Source: Gillisella vitis
Lineage (GTDB): Bacteria > Pseudomonadota > Alphaproteobacteria > Rhizobiales > Rhizobiaceae
Assembly: GCF_021559775.1 (NCBI RefSeq)
Contig: NZ_CP056047.1
Coordinates: 248,001 to 312,000, forward strand
Length of the DNA: 64,000 nucleotides
Direction of reading: 5' to 3'
The notes beneath the pieces are model-generated. The model worked only from the letters and a program-made list of their open reading frames with translations, was not told the DNA's origin and ran no database searches. Each line of letters begins with the position of its first letter. The first letter of the stretch is position 1. A program made the translations under genes and the position numbers. This document shows positions 26,286 to 35,485 of this stretch, piece by piece.

Positions 26286-27146
26286 ATGAAAAACCTGCCC
26301 TGGGATACCTACCAGCTCTTCATTGATGTGGCGCGCAATGGCGGGCTGACGGGTGCTGTCCAGTCCACCGGCCTCAGTGCTGCCACCCTTGGCCGGCGGA
26401 TGGTGGAGCTGGAGCAAAAGCTGGGCCGGATTCTGTTTCATCGCGCCCAGACGGGGTATACGTTAACGGTGGATGGCCGTGCCCTGCTCGATCACCTGAA
26501 ATCCTTTGAGGCGGCGGAGCGCGGCATTGATCTCTGGCGCCAGCAGACGTCGCAGCCAGCACTGGTGCGGGTGACAGCGGGAACATGGATTTCCTGGCTG
26601 ATCGCCCAGAACCTGCCGAAGCTGTGCCGGAGCAATGATCGCTTTCGGCTCGATCTGCATATTACCGAAGAGCGCGCTGCCCTTGCGCATCGCGAAACCG
26701 ATATCGGTATCCGGGCTTTTGAGCCGCAGGAGAGCAATCTTGCCAGGGTCCCGCTCGGCGAGGTTGCTTACGCGGCCTATCGCCACCGCCTTGCTGACGA
26801 ACTGGAAGTGCAGCCCTGGATCGCGGTCGCGCAAGATACGGCAATCTCGGCCTATTTGAAATGGCCGCATCAGCATAAGGCCGAACAGATCTTGATCACC
26901 GTCAACCGCCCGCGCTCCCTCAAGGATATGGCGGTTTCAGGCATGGGCCTTGCGGTCCTGCCGTGTTTTGTCGGTGATAGCCATCCGCAGCTTCAGCGGG
27001 TCGGTGATGAGATTACCGAATTGCGCCATCGGCAATGGCTGGTCACCAATAATGACGACCGGCACAGAAGCGAGATCCGCGATTGCGCCGGGCGTTTGGT
27101 GACCCTGATGAGAGACTTCTCTGATGCTTTCGCAGGTCGGCGATAG
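26286..27146 (+). CDS. LysR-family transcriptional regulator
   Basis: 286 residues from the ATG giving MKNLPWDTYQLFIDVARNGGLTGAVQSTGLSAATLGRRMVELEQKLGRILFHR, the N-terminal winged helix-turn-helix. The substrate-binding region is somewhat short and ends RLVTLMRDFSDAFAGRR. The effector domain shows ETDIGIRAFEPQESNLARVPLG and KDMAVSGMGLAVLPCFVGD, as in the family. An in-frame upstream ATG (26241) would place the inverted repeat inside the coding region and is not preferred. The target is probably the small divergent gene and/or itself. Confidence 0.85.
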   Translation: MKNLPWDTYQLFIDVARNGGLTGAVQSTGLSAATLGRRMVELEQKLGRILFHRAQTGYTLTVDGRALLDHLKSFEAAERGIDLWRQQTSQPALVRVTAGTWISWLIAQNLPKLCRSNDRFRLDLHITEERAALAHRETDIGIRAFEPQESNLARVPLGEVAYAAYRHRLADELEVQPWIAVAQDTAISAYLKWPHQHKAEQILITVNRPRSLKDMAVSGMGLAVLPCFVGDSHPQLQRVGDEITELRHRQWLVTNNDDRHRSEIRDCAGRLVTLMRDFSDAFAGRR

Positions 27147-27402
27147 AGGGCAAGCCACATGCTTCGAATAAACGCATAGGGGTTTGCGTCAACAAAAGCA
27201 ACTTAAGGTTTATTTTCTTGTGTCGAAAATAGAATCTTATACAGAGTCCGTTGCTTTTTAGAACGAAGTGATCGTGGATCACTATAAGTCGAAATAGAAT
27301 ATTCAGAGTTTCTTCAGACCCACATGCAAGAAAAGAAAGGCGATATTTATATTCGTTTATTCGAATTAATTAATTTCGCCCTTTGTTTTCGGGGGTTTGG
27401 CT

Positions 27403-29931
27403 ATGCTATTTGATCGTCTACTTTCTCGCTGCAAGATTCAGACCAAGGTTCTGGTCTTCATCGTTCCGTTTGTTCTCAGTATTTCGGCCGTTGGTCTGAC
27501 CGGCTACTACGCATCGCGTATCCTGCAAGGGCAGATGGACGTCACCAATAGTGTGGTCAACACGCTGAGTGGTTTCAAGAATGTCTATGCGGCGATGACG
27601 GCTTTCCTGCAAAAGACCACGGATGCATCGAAAACGGCGCTGGATCAGGAGCTGGATGCACAGTTGACGAGTTTGAAGGCCATGCGCACCTCGCTTGACG
27701 GTCTGGGCGGCGCTGCCCAGGTCGATGCGGCGATTGCCGGAACGGAATCGATTGCCGGCCAGGTCAAGCGCCTGTGGGATCTGGATCATGGCGCGGCGGA
27801 TCTGCGTGCGGCCCTGGAGGCCGATACTCAGCAATTGTCCAGCCAGCAGAGCGATCTGCTCACCTATTCCACCCATGTCCGTGAGGCGCTGGCCAAGGAT
27901 GAAGGCCAAGCCAAGACCATGCTGCGCGATTCCGACCGGTTGACGCGCGGCGCCAACCTGATTGCCGATCTCGTCACAGATTTCAACAGCGCCACCGCCC
28001 CGGAGGCGAAGATGGAGCTGGTCAAGACGCGGATGCCGGAGCTGAAAAAGGCCGTTGCCGATATTGCCGCCGCGCTGCCAGCGGAACAGGCCGTGCTTGG
28101 CACATCGCTGACAGACAATATTCAGCAGTTGGCCGCCCAGATCGAGATCGGTGTGATCAATGACACGACAGTCAGTGCGACTGAACAGGCGATCAACCTG
28201 ATGCGGCCGGTGTCCATCCGCTTGCAGGGGGCGTCTACTCTCAAATCCCGGCAGGCGACGGCAGTGTTTGGTACCCTTGATCAGCCGATTGCCGAATCGA
28301 CCGCTTTGCTCACTGCCACACGTCAGCTGGTGGATATCAGCAATGGGGTTGAACTGCGCAGTTCACGCTTCATGGCGGCGGCATCGGCGGATGGCCTGCA
28401 AAAATTGCAGGCGTCGCTCGGCACCCTGAAACGCCGTGCCGCAGCCATGGCCAAGGACCCCAATGTTAGCGCCGACATCAAGGCAAAGCTGTCGCAGATC
28501 GCCCCATTGACCGACGCTATGGCCGATAAGGCGACTCGGCTGGTGGCCATGGATGGCCAGAAAACCGCCGCCTTCCTGGCCGCTGCCCGCGATATCGACA
28601 CCATCTGGTCGCAACTCAGCGATTTTGCCGCCTCCCAGCGCCAGGTGGCCGATGAACAGAGCGCCTCTGCCGATACCATGTCGGCGCTGGCTCTGCTGGC
28701 TGGTGTCGTTATCGCCATTGTCGCTGGTATCGGCTTGATCGCCACCTTCAAGGGGCCGATCAATCAGATCACCGCTGCCATGCGGCGTCTGGCATCCGGC
28801 GATCTCGAGATCGAGATTACTGGCGGCACGCGCCCTGATGAGATCGGCGATATGGCCCGCGCCCTTGGCGTGTTCAAGGACAATGCCGAGGCAAAGATTC
28901 GCGCCGAGGCCGAGGGGGCGCGGGTTCGCGCTGAAAGCGAAGCCGAGCGCGCCCGCAATGATGCTGAAAAGCAGCAGGCCGACCAGGACGTGCAATTTGC
29001 GGTGACGGAACTGGCGGCCGGGCTGGAGCGCCTCGCCAATGGCGATGTCTCCGCCACGCTGGACCATCCCTTTGCCGGACGCATGGAACAGTTGCGCAGC
29101 GACTTCAACCGCTCGCTGACCCGGCTGAAGGAAACCATCGGCCTGATCCAGGGCAATGTCACGGCCATTCAGGGTAATGTGCAGCAAATGGCCCATTCCA
29201 CCGACGACCTGTCGCGCCGCACGGAAACCCAGGCTGCCTCGTTGGAAGAAACTGCTGCCGCCGTCAACGAAGTCACCTCCAATGTTCGCCAGGCCGCTGA
29301 CAGGGCGCGTGAGGTCAATGACATCGTGGGCGAAACCCGGGGGAATGCCGAGAAATCGGCTGTCGTGGTCGGCAATGCCGTCTCCGCCATGGCCCGGATC
29401 GAGGATGCCTCAAAGAAGATCGAGCAGATCATCAGCGTCATCGAGGAAATCGCCTTCCAGACCAATCTGTTGGCGCTGAATGCCGGTGTCGAGGCCGCCC
29501 GTGCGGGCGAGGCGGGCAAGGGCTTTGCCGTCGTTGCCCAGGAAGTGCGCGAGCTGGCCCAACGCTCTGGCCGCGCCGCAAAAGACATCAAGACGCTGAT
29601 CAACACCTCCACCGAAGAGGTCAATGCCGGAGCAAGGCTGGTGCAGGAAACCGGTGCGGCGCTGACCGTCATCAGCCAGCAGATCGCCACGATCAGCACC
29701 CATGTCGAAGGCATCGCTAGCGCCAGCCGCGACCAATCGGCAGCCCTTGGCGAAGTCAACAGCGCCGTCGGCCAGATGGACAGCCTGACCCAGCAAAACG
29801 CCGCCATGGTCGAAGAAACCTCCGCCGCCAGCCGCCAGCTGGCCGACGAGGCCGATCAATTGGTGGGGCTGTTACAGCAGTTCAAGCTGGAAAGCGGGTC
29901 GCAGCCGGGGCGTTGGGATCGGGCAGCTTGA
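27403..29931 (+). CDS. Methyl-accepting chemotaxis protein with large periplasmic sensor
   Basis: 842-residue chemoreceptor. TM1 is at residues 13-36 ([22 protein letters not shown]). A long helical periplasmic domain of about 390 residues follows. TM2 is near 427-449 ([22 protein letters not shown]), then HAMP and a coiled stretch ([34 protein letters not shown]). The signalling tip [41 protein letters not shown] is near 681-721. The paired helical sensor resembles the bimodular (HBM) type that binds organic acids, but this is only a shape argument. It ends QPGRWDRAA with no CheR tether. Single-gene unit closed by the terminator at 29955. Confidence 0.92.
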   Translation: MLFDRLLSRCKIQTKVLVFIVPFVLSISAVGLTGYYASRILQGQMDVTNSVVNTLSGFKNVYAAMTAFLQKTTDASKTALDQELDAQLTSLKAMRTSLDGLGGAAQVDAAIAGTESIAGQVKRLWDLDHGAADLRAALEADTQQLSSQQSDLLTYSTHVREALAKDEGQAKTMLRDSDRLTRGANLIADLVTDFNSATAPEAKMELVKTRMPELKKAVADIAAALPAEQAVLGTSLTDNIQQLAAQIEIGVINDTTVSATEQAINLMRPVSIRLQGASTLKSRQATAVFGTLDQPIAESTALLTATRQLVDISNGVELRSSRFMAAASADGLQKLQASLGTLKRRAAAMAKDPNVSADIKAKLSQIAPLTDAMADKATRLVAMDGQKTAAFLAAARDIDTIWSQLSDFAASQRQVADEQSASADTMSALALLAGVVIAIVAGIGLIATFKGPINQITAAMRRLASGDLEIEITGGTRPDEIGDMARALGVFKDNAEAKIRAEAEGARVRAESEAERARNDAEKQQADQDVQFAVTELAAGLERLANGDVSATLDHPFAGRMEQLRSDFNRSLTRLKETIGLIQGNVTAIQGNVQQMAHSTDDLSRRTETQAASLEETAAAVNEVTSNVRQAADRAREVNDIVGETRGNAEKSAVVVGNAVSAMARIEDASKKIEQIISVIEEIAFQTNLLALNAGVEAARAGEAGKGFAVVAQEVRELAQRSGRAAKDIKTLINTSTEEVNAGARLVQETGAALTVISQQIATISTHVEGIASASRDQSAALGEVNSAVGQMDSLTQQNAAMVEETSAASRQLADEADQLVGLLQQFKLESGSQPGRWDRAA

Positions 29932-29954
29932 TGGATATGGTATGAGGTGAGAGG

Positions 29955-29982
29955 CGCCCGGTTGAGAGACCGGGCGTTTTTT
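29955..29982 (+). terminator. Rho-independent terminator after the chemoreceptor
   Basis: CGCCCGGT TGAGAG ACCGGGCG followed by TTTTTT: a perfect 8-base-pair stem, 24 bases past the stop. Confidence 0.92.
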
Positions 29983-30042
29983 ATAAGCGTCATATCTGAG
30001 AGCAAGAGCCGTTATTGATTACGTTCGCCGTTTTGGCTCCGT

Positions 30043-30140
30043 CCCCCCTCATCCGGCTGCCGCCACCTTCTCCCCGATGGGGAGAAGAGGGAAAGAGCCG
30101 CAGCGCCTGTTGTTTCCTCGCCCCAGCGGGGTGAGGGGGC
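30043..30140. repeat. Palindromic intergenic repeat of the CTTCTCCCC type
   Basis: Two hairpins, CTTCTCCCC-GAT-GGGGAGAAG (30067-30087) and CCTCGCCCC-AGC-GGGGTGAGG (30116-30136), lie inside outer arms of type CCCCCTCAT/GTGAGGGGG. Elements containing this CCCCTCATCC...CTTCTCCCC text are frequent between rhizobial genes. It is intergenic here, between a terminator and the LysR gene. Confidence 0.75.
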
Positions 30141-30466
30141 GAGCGGGCACTTACGTTTACTGTATGCGGGGATACTCTTGCCCGTCGGTGCAAAGGGGCT
30201 GAACCGGCTGTGAATGCGATTGCTTTGCGCCAATGGCGGAAGCATTTTGGCCAACCATGTCAGACGGTACAATTTTGTCACCAACGGTTGAAGCTTTGCC
30301 AATGGGCCTTCTCAAAGGGAAGCTCAAGGCCGACATCACGATAGAGGGTTATTGGAGGTTCCGCGCACCGGCGACTTCTCCAGCGCCGTATCAATCGATA
30401 GATAATCTTCATGATTTTCTCCAAAACCTGTTAGGTTCCGTCAATGATCACGGGAGTTTGCGGGAA
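30141..30466 (+). other. Upstream region of the LysR gene, no separate gene seen
   Basis: Moderately AT-rich, with an open frame continuous with the LysR gene from 30233, but the translated part shows no domain. It presumably carries the LysR promoter. Confidence 0.4.
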
Positions 30467-31417
30467 ATGGAAACAAAGTCTGATCATGTTTATCATGATG
30501 AATTTCGATGGATGCGTCGTGGAATACCATCGTGGTCGATCCTGTTATCATTCGTCGAGGTCGTACAGTCTGGAAGTGTAACGAAGACGGCAGCTCGGCT
30601 TCATTTGACGCAAAGCGCCGTTAGCCACCATATTTCTCAGTTGGAAGGCTTTGTTGAGCAACGACTGTTCGAGCGGTCGGGTAAAACCATGAAACCAACG
30701 GCGAACGCGCGAGCGCTTGCCTTCCAGCTGCAAAGTCAGCTTCGCGGTGTCTCAGACGCATTGGAAGCCGCCCGCCCGCAGTCCCGGCATAATGATTTGC
30801 ATGTGGTCGTTGCTCCCGAGCTTTATCGCTATTGGCTTGCCCGTCGGCTTGACGCCTTCCTGGCATTGCATCCGGAAATTTCGCTTCGGCTTAGCCAAGA
30901 CTATCGACGCGATGTTTTTTCCGATGGAGGCGCAGACGTCCAGATTCGCTTGGCTCAACCTGTGCAAGGTCAAGGCGGGTTTGCGCTCTCCGCCGACGAG
31001 GAATTTGCAGTGTGTTCGCCGACGCTTTCCGAACGACTTCCCCCGCGAAACGCTTTTGCCGCCGCTCCGTTTTTAACTCATGCGGACGCCTATCACACCA
31101 GGCTGGACTGGCGACGCTGGATGCTGGAACTCTTCGGCATCGAAGGCGCAGATTGGATTTCCGAATATCTTGCGAAAATGGTGGTCTTCCCCACTTTCGA
31201 CGAGATGTTAGAGGCGTGTCGGCGGGGAGAAGGCTTTGCTCTGGTGCGGTCCATACTTGCGGTCGATGAGATCTCCTCTGGCCAATTGGTCAAGGCCGTC
31301 ACCGAAAGTCTCTCCGCGGAAATGAACTACCATGTGGTCTATCCAGGCAACGGAACCCTCCATCCACCAGCAACGCTTTTTGTAAAGTGGTTGCACGGTC
31401 AGACGCGGACTTCCTGA
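30467..31417 (+). CDS. LysR-family regulator, GcvA-like
   Basis: 316 residues from the ATG at 30467 (GGGAG about ten bases upstream), or 301 from the ATG at 30512. The DNA-binding part is WSILLSFVEVVQSGSVTKTAARLHLTQSAVSHHISQLEGFVEQRLFERSGKTMKPT. The effector domain has DLHVVVAPELYRYWLARRLDAFLALHPEISLRLSQ, typical of the GcvA/AmpR subgroup. It precedes the MATE exporter by 400 bases on the same strand and could control it, though nothing in the sequence proves this. Base composition is slightly lower in GC than the core genes around it, hinting at accessory origin. Confidence 0.85.
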   Translation: METKSDHVYHDEFRWMRRGIPSWSILLSFVEVVQSGSVTKTAARLHLTQSAVSHHISQLEGFVEQRLFERSGKTMKPTANARALAFQLQSQLRGVSDALEAARPQSRHNDLHVVVAPELYRYWLARRLDAFLALHPEISLRLSQDYRRDVFSDGGADVQIRLAQPVQGQGGFALSADEEFAVCSPTLSERLPPRNAFAAAPFLTHADAYHTRLDWRRWMLELFGIEGADWISEYLAKMVVFPTFDEMLEACRRGEGFALVRSILAVDEISSGQLVKAVTESLSAEMNYHVVYPGNGTLHPPATLFVKWLHGQTRTS

Positions 31418-31816
31418 ATGCTGCATGCAAGGCTATCGCATCGTAGCTCGCAAGGCATAAAGTAATTTAGAATCGAGAGACGATGGGAGCTTGGCTGTTA
31501 AGCGCAAAAGCCGACGATGCCTCATCGCAAATGGTCGATCTAAGACGCTTCAGAAGGCGGGAAAACCAGCGTCGCTTCAACGAGACTTTTGGGAAGAACG
31601 GCTTCTCCCGAACGTTTGCAGATTTCTGACGCACACTTCTATTGACAAAATTTGGCTTTAGTGGTTGTTTCCGCGAAGGTTCCGAGCACCTGCCGCCTGC
31701 AGACGTAAGTCATGGTGAAGCCCGGTATATACAGATTGTCCTCACCCTCGAAGCATTTCGTCGGTGGCAATGCAGGCTCCCATCCCACATGAAATGCCTC
31801 TTTGGAGGAGTGAGTG
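31418..31816 (+). other. Long leader region of the MATE/glyoxalase-like pair
   Basis: About 400 bases without a plausible gene. A TTGACA at about 31642-31647 could be a -35 box, but no good -10 follows. If used, it would give a leader of roughly 150 bases ending in GGAGGAG at 31804. No riboswitch family was recognised. Confidence 0.35.
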
Positions 31817-33211
31817 ATGTCTTTGCGACCATCGCCCGAAAACTGTTTTCTAACTGCCTCGCCGGGCAGGATTTTTGTTTCCACCGCACTGCCTATGATC
31901 GCCATCATGGTGATGAACGGAATGCTGGGTATTATTGACGCCGTCTTTCTTGGGCATTTCGTCGGTGCGCAAGCCATGGCGGCCGTCGGTATGGCCTTCC
32001 CAGTCCTGATGTTGACGATTGCGCTTTCGACACTTGTCAGCGGAGGAATGTCAAGCCTTCTCGCCCGCCAGCTTGGCGCCAACGACCGCAACGCGGCTAA
32101 AGCGACCTTCGCTTGTGCTCATGGACTTGCGATGACGATCACGTCACTGCTGATCGTCATCTTCTGTGCGGTCGGGTGGAATTTCGCCCTGCACATTGCC
32201 GGCTCCAATGGTGCCGTTGCCGAAATGGTCTGGGTCTTCCTGGCAATCACCTTATTCGGAACACCGATACAATTTTTGCTGAGTGTTCATGCCGATGCCT
32301 GGAGAAATGAGGGAAAGGCAGGGTTGATGGCGCTCATGTCGCTTGGGGTCACGCTCATCAACATTTTGCTGAATTCCATCCTGGTTGTGGTGCTGGAGTT
32401 GGGCGTTGCGGGTTCAGCCATGGGCACCGTGCTGGCACAGGCGCTGGGACTGGTGATCCTGGCCGGACTGCGCCCGTTTCTTGTGGGAATGATGCCGCTC
32501 AACAGCCTGTGGCGGAACCGATGGACCGGCAACTGGAAGCGTATTATTGCGCTTGGCGCACCCGTCAGTCTGGGCTTTATCGGTATGGCGCTTTCGTCCG
32601 CCAGCGTGGTTCTCGCCATACGTCTTGCAGGCAGCACCGATTACGCCAGCACCATTGCCGCCTACGGAATCGTGACACGCATTTTCGGCTTTGCCTTCCT
32701 GCCAATCATGGCAATCGCGATGGCGATGCAGGCCATCGTCGGCAACAATGTCGGTGCGCGTCTCTACGCCCGCTCGGATGCGGTCCTGCGGATCGCCGCA
32801 GCAACAGCACTGCTTTACTGTCTTTCTGTCGAGGTTTTGCTGTTGAGCGAGGGCACCGTTGTCGGAGCAGTTTTTGTCGCTGATCCACATGTTAGCGGCG
32901 AGGTTGGTTGCATGATTCGACCAATGGCTGCAATCTATCTTTTCTCCGGCCCCGTTCTCGTACTTGGGCTTTATTTTCAGGCCATTGGCCAACCCGCCCG
33001 CACGGTTCTGCTGACCATGATCAAGCCTTTTGCACTCTTGCCTGCCCTAGTCGCGGTGACTCCGGCACTGCTGGGTGCCGACGCTATCTGGTTCGCCTTT
33101 CCGCTGGCCGATGGCATGGCCGCAATCATCGCAACTCTTGTGCTTGCCGCAGCCCTGAGGGAACGGAGAGACGCCGGTATCGGGCTCAGGGCTGTGGAGA
33201 ATCTGTCATGA
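31817..33211 (+). CDS. MATE-family multidrug/sodium antiporter
   Basis: Inner-membrane exporter with about twelve hydrophobic segments in two halves, of usual length (464 residues). Both halves show MATE features: TALPMIAIMVMNGMLGIIDAVFLGHFVGAQAMAAVGMAFP at the N-terminus, and LGAPVSLGFIGMALSSASVVLAIRLAGSTDYASTIAAYGIVTRI at the start of the second half. GGAGGAG lies six bases before the ATG; a GTG one codon upstream is possible. The stop overlaps the next start as ATGA, so the small downstream protein is translated with it. Substrate unknown; efflux of a drug or metabolite by H+ or Na+ exchange is the family role. Confidence 0.9.
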   Translation: MSLRPSPENCFLTASPGRIFVSTALPMIAIMVMNGMLGIIDAVFLGHFVGAQAMAAVGMAFPVLMLTIALSTLVSGGMSSLLARQLGANDRNAAKATFACAHGLAMTITSLLIVIFCAVGWNFALHIAGSNGAVAEMVWVFLAITLFGTPIQFLLSVHADAWRNEGKAGLMALMSLGVTLINILLNSILVVVLELGVAGSAMGTVLAQALGLVILAGLRPFLVGMMPLNSLWRNRWTGNWKRIIALGAPVSLGFIGMALSSASVVLAIRLAGSTDYASTIAAYGIVTRIFGFAFLPIMAIAMAMQAIVGNNVGARLYARSDAVLRIAAATALLYCLSVEVLLLSEGTVVGAVFVADPHVSGEVGCMIRPMAAIYLFSGPVLVLGLYFQAIGQPARTVLLTMIKPFALLPALVAVTPALLGADAIWFAFPLADGMAAIIATLVLAAALRERRDAGIGLRAVENLS

Positions 33212-33630
33212 CAGTCAGAACCATTGCAGAAGCCAAGGCACACGCAAAATCTCTGAGAAACGCACTTGCCGCCGACGGCACCATGTTGGGCCATGCCCAG
33301 GCACTAGAGCTTGTCGCCCGGCAGAACGGTGCGCGCGACTGGAACACGCTGTCTGCCAGATTGGCCAAGGCTGATCCCCCGCCGTTCCATTTGCACCAAA
33401 GGGTGCAGGGGCGGTATCTTGGGCAGCCCTTCAAGGGTGAAATCACCGCTTTGTCGTGCTCAGGCTCGCACTGTTCAGTCTCTGTCCGTTTCGATGAGCC
33501 GGTGGACACTGTTACCTTCGACAGCTTTTCGAACATGCGCCGAGTGGTAAGGGCTACAGTGGATATCAACGGAGATTCCGTCCGTAAGACGTCAAATGGC
33601 TCACCGCATCTGATACTAAGCGCATTATGA
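33208..33630 (+). CDS. Small glyoxalase-superfamily-like protein coupled to the MATE exporter
   Basis: 140 residues. The N-terminal TIAEAKAHAKSLRNALAADGTMLGHAQALELVARQNGARDWNTLSARL is the short helical module often annotated as glyoxalase-related or toxin-antitoxin-related in proteobacteria. The C-terminal FHLHQRVQGRYLGQPFKGEITALSCSGSHCSVSVRFDEPVDTVTFDSFSNMRRVVRATV looks like a small beta domain. The ATGA overlap with the MATE gene implies translational coupling. No catalytic metal ligands of true glyoxalases are evident, so an enzymatic role is not claimed. Confidence 0.65.
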   Translation: MTVRTIAEAKAHAKSLRNALAADGTMLGHAQALELVARQNGARDWNTLSARLAKADPPPFHLHQRVQGRYLGQPFKGEITALSCSGSHCSVSVRFDEPVDTVTFDSFSNMRRVVRATVDINGDSVRKTSNGSPHLILSAL

Positions 33631-33782
33631 GCCTCAGTGAGTTGAGGGGTCGCCTCCGATTTTTGCGGTGGCGAATGAACGCTTAGGGTCTATAGCGGAC
33701 GAGACCTGAACGCATGTGCGAACCTTATAAGGTCAAGACGCCAGCCATCAGTGCCTTCTCTGAACCATCAACCTGTTCACTC

Positions 33783-33847
33783 TCCGGTTACGCACATTTC
33801 CGGTCACAAAACTACATCGCACTTCTGCCTAAAATGCTGTAACCGGA
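33783..33847 (+). promoter_or_regulatory. Repeated arms around the tetA ribosome-binding site
   Basis: TCCGGTTAC (33783-33791) and TTCCGGTCAC (33798-33807) are direct near-repeats. Both can pair with GTAACCGGAA (33839-33848), which contains the presumed Shine-Dalgarno GGA of the gene starting at 33855. They could be regulator half-sites or alternative RNA pairings that hide the ribosome site. Confidence 0.45.
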
Positions 33848-33854
33848 ATGCGCT

Positions 33855-35048
33855 ATGAACAAAGCTCTCGTCGTCATTTTCGCCACCGTCGCTCTCGATG
33901 CGGTCGGGTTTGGTCTTATCTTTCCCATTTTGCCGGCTTTGTTGCGGGAGGTGACGCATATCCAGAATGTGGCGCCCTATATTGGTCTGTTGGTGGCGCT
34001 TCATGCTGTCATTCAGTTTATCTTTGCACCGATCCTGGGATCGCTCAGTGATCGGCTCGGTCGTCGTCCGATCCTGTTGATTTCGCTGGCGGGGGCGGCG
34101 GTCAATTATCTGTTTCTTGCCTTTGCCGACAATCTCTGGCTGCTGCTGCTGGGGCGTGCCATTACCGGGTTGACCAGCGCCAATATGTCGGTGGCGACGG
34201 CCTATGTGACGGATATTTCGCGGGAAGATCAGCGGGCGCGGCGCTTTGGGCTGTTTAATGCGATGTTCGGCCTGGGCTTCATCTTCGGGCCGATTATCGG
34301 TGGGGCGCTTGGGGATTATTGGTTGCGGCTGCCCTTCATTGCCGCTGCCGTGCTGAATGGCGGCAATCTGCTGCTGGCGTTTTTCGTCCTGCCGGAATCC
34401 CGCATTCCGACGCGGGAGAAGATCGATCTGGCGGCCATCAATCCGCTGCGGCCTTTGAAATGGGCGTTGTCGCTGAAAAATCTGCTGCCGATGGTCATCC
34501 TGTTTTTCATCTTCAGCTTGACGGGTGAGGCCTATGCCACCTGCTGGGCGCTGTGGGGTGGCGATGCGTTTCAGTGGAACGGGCTGTGGATCGGCCTGTC
34601 GCTCGGCGCGTTCGGCATCTGTCAGGCGCTTGCCCAGACCTTTCTTCCCGGCCCGGCGGTCAAGCTGTTTGGCGAGCGGATCGCCATTCTGATCGGCGTT
34701 TCCAGCGCCTGCTTTTCGTTGACCGTCATTGCCTTTGCAACCGAAAGCTGGATGGTGTTTGCGATCATGCCGGTTTTTTCCCTGAGCGGCATCGGCGTTC
34801 CGGCCCTGCAATCGCTCGCAACCGCCCAGGTCGAAGCGGACAAGCAAGGCCAATTCCAGGGCGTGCTGGCTTCCGCCCTCAGCCTTGCCGCCATTATCGG
34901 CCCCCTGATGTTTTCAAGCGTCTACTTTCTCATCCGGGACTATTGGCCGGGCGGCATCTGGATGGCGGTCATTGCCGTTTATGCTATCAGCGTCCCCTTG
35001 GTTCTGGGCCTGCGTCTCAAGGCTAAAACCAGCGGGAAAGCCGTTTAG
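33855..35048 (+). CDS. TetA-like MFS tetracycline/multidrug efflux protein
   Basis: 397 residues with twelve predicted membrane segments. Motif A is GSLSDRLGRRPILL (near 62-75). ALDAVGFGLIFPILPALLRE (N-terminus) and LGFIFGPIIGGALGDYWLRLPF (near 139-160) are shared with the TetA(A/C/30) group of proton antiporters. Agrobacterium is known to carry a chromosomal tetA(30) under TetR control. Here no tetR flanks the gene, so drug specificity and regulation are uncertain. The neighbours are unrelated. It is ended by a strong hairpin that includes its stop codon. Confidence 0.82.
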   Translation: MNKALVVIFATVALDAVGFGLIFPILPALLREVTHIQNVAPYIGLLVALHAVIQFIFAPILGSLSDRLGRRPILLISLAGAAVNYLFLAFADNLWLLLLGRAITGLTSANMSVATAYVTDISREDQRARRFGLFNAMFGLGFIFGPIIGGALGDYWLRLPFIAAAVLNGGNLLLAFFVLPESRIPTREKIDLAAINPLRPLKWALSLKNLLPMVILFFIFSLTGEAYATCWALWGGDAFQWNGLWIGLSLGAFGICQALAQTFLPGPAVKLFGERIAILIGVSSACFSLTVIAFATESWMVFAIMPVFSLSGIGVPALQSLATAQVEADKQGQFQGVLASALSLAAIIGPLMFSSVYFLIRDYWPGGIWMAVIAVYAISVPLVLGLRLKAKTSGKAV

Positions 35049-35071
35049 CCCGGCCTCCCAGCCGGGCTAAA
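35044..35071. terminator. Bidirectional terminator between tetA-like and the convergent gene
   Basis: TTTAGCCCGGC CTCCCA GCCGGGCTAAA is a perfect 11-base-pair stem with a 6-base loop. It overlaps the tetA-like stop (35046-35048). A-T pairs at the base give short uridine tracts on both strands. Confidence 0.8.
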
Positions 35072-35090
35072 CATGCTCGTCATTTGCATA

Positions 35091-35351
35091 TCAGGCGGCC
35101 TTGATGCCCTGAGCCGCAATCCCTTGCGTAACCACGACCGGGATCAGCAGATCGCCCCAGTTTCCATCGCCGCCATGGTGACGGGCGGAGCGGACCAGCT
35201 CGACGGAAACACCGGCCTCGACGGCTTTCATGACGGAATGGTTCAGCCGATGCAGATCATTGGCCAGCATCCGAATCAGCGCCTGCTGGTCGGCATTCAT
35301 GGCGGTTGCCTGCTCTTCGGCACGTTCTTTAACGCGGGTCTGGGGTGTCAT
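35091..35351 (-). CDS. Conserved-looking hypothetical protein downstream of aceA
   Basis: 86 residues: a helical N-terminal part (RVKERAEEQATAMNADQQALIRMLANDLHRLNHSVMKAVEAG), then a short C-terminal segment (WGDLLIPVVVTQGIAAQGIKAA). It follows aceA on the same strand, 134 bases after its stop. Its ribosome-site leader, AAGAGGAGAAATGCC, is nearly identical to that of aceA. No known family was recognised; co-expression with isocitrate lyase is inferred from position and leader. Confidence 0.65.
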   Translation of the reverse strand: MTPQTRVKERAEEQATAMNADQQALIRMLANDLHRLNHSVMKAVEAGVSVELVRSARHHGGDGNWGDLLIPVVVTQGIAAQGIKAA

Positions 35352-35485
35352 GGCATTTCTCCTCTTATCTCTGGGGTTCTTGAAAGGGACGCCTCGCCCG
35401 AGACCGGGCGGGAATTGCGATAAAGGCAGTCGTCAATTTTCGACTGGCCAAGGCGGTGGATATCAGCAGGGCAACGGCCCAAAAC

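Noticed and set aside
31639-32091. Minus-strand frame across the MATE leader
   Set aside because: Overlaps the start of the MATE gene antisense and contains no family features.
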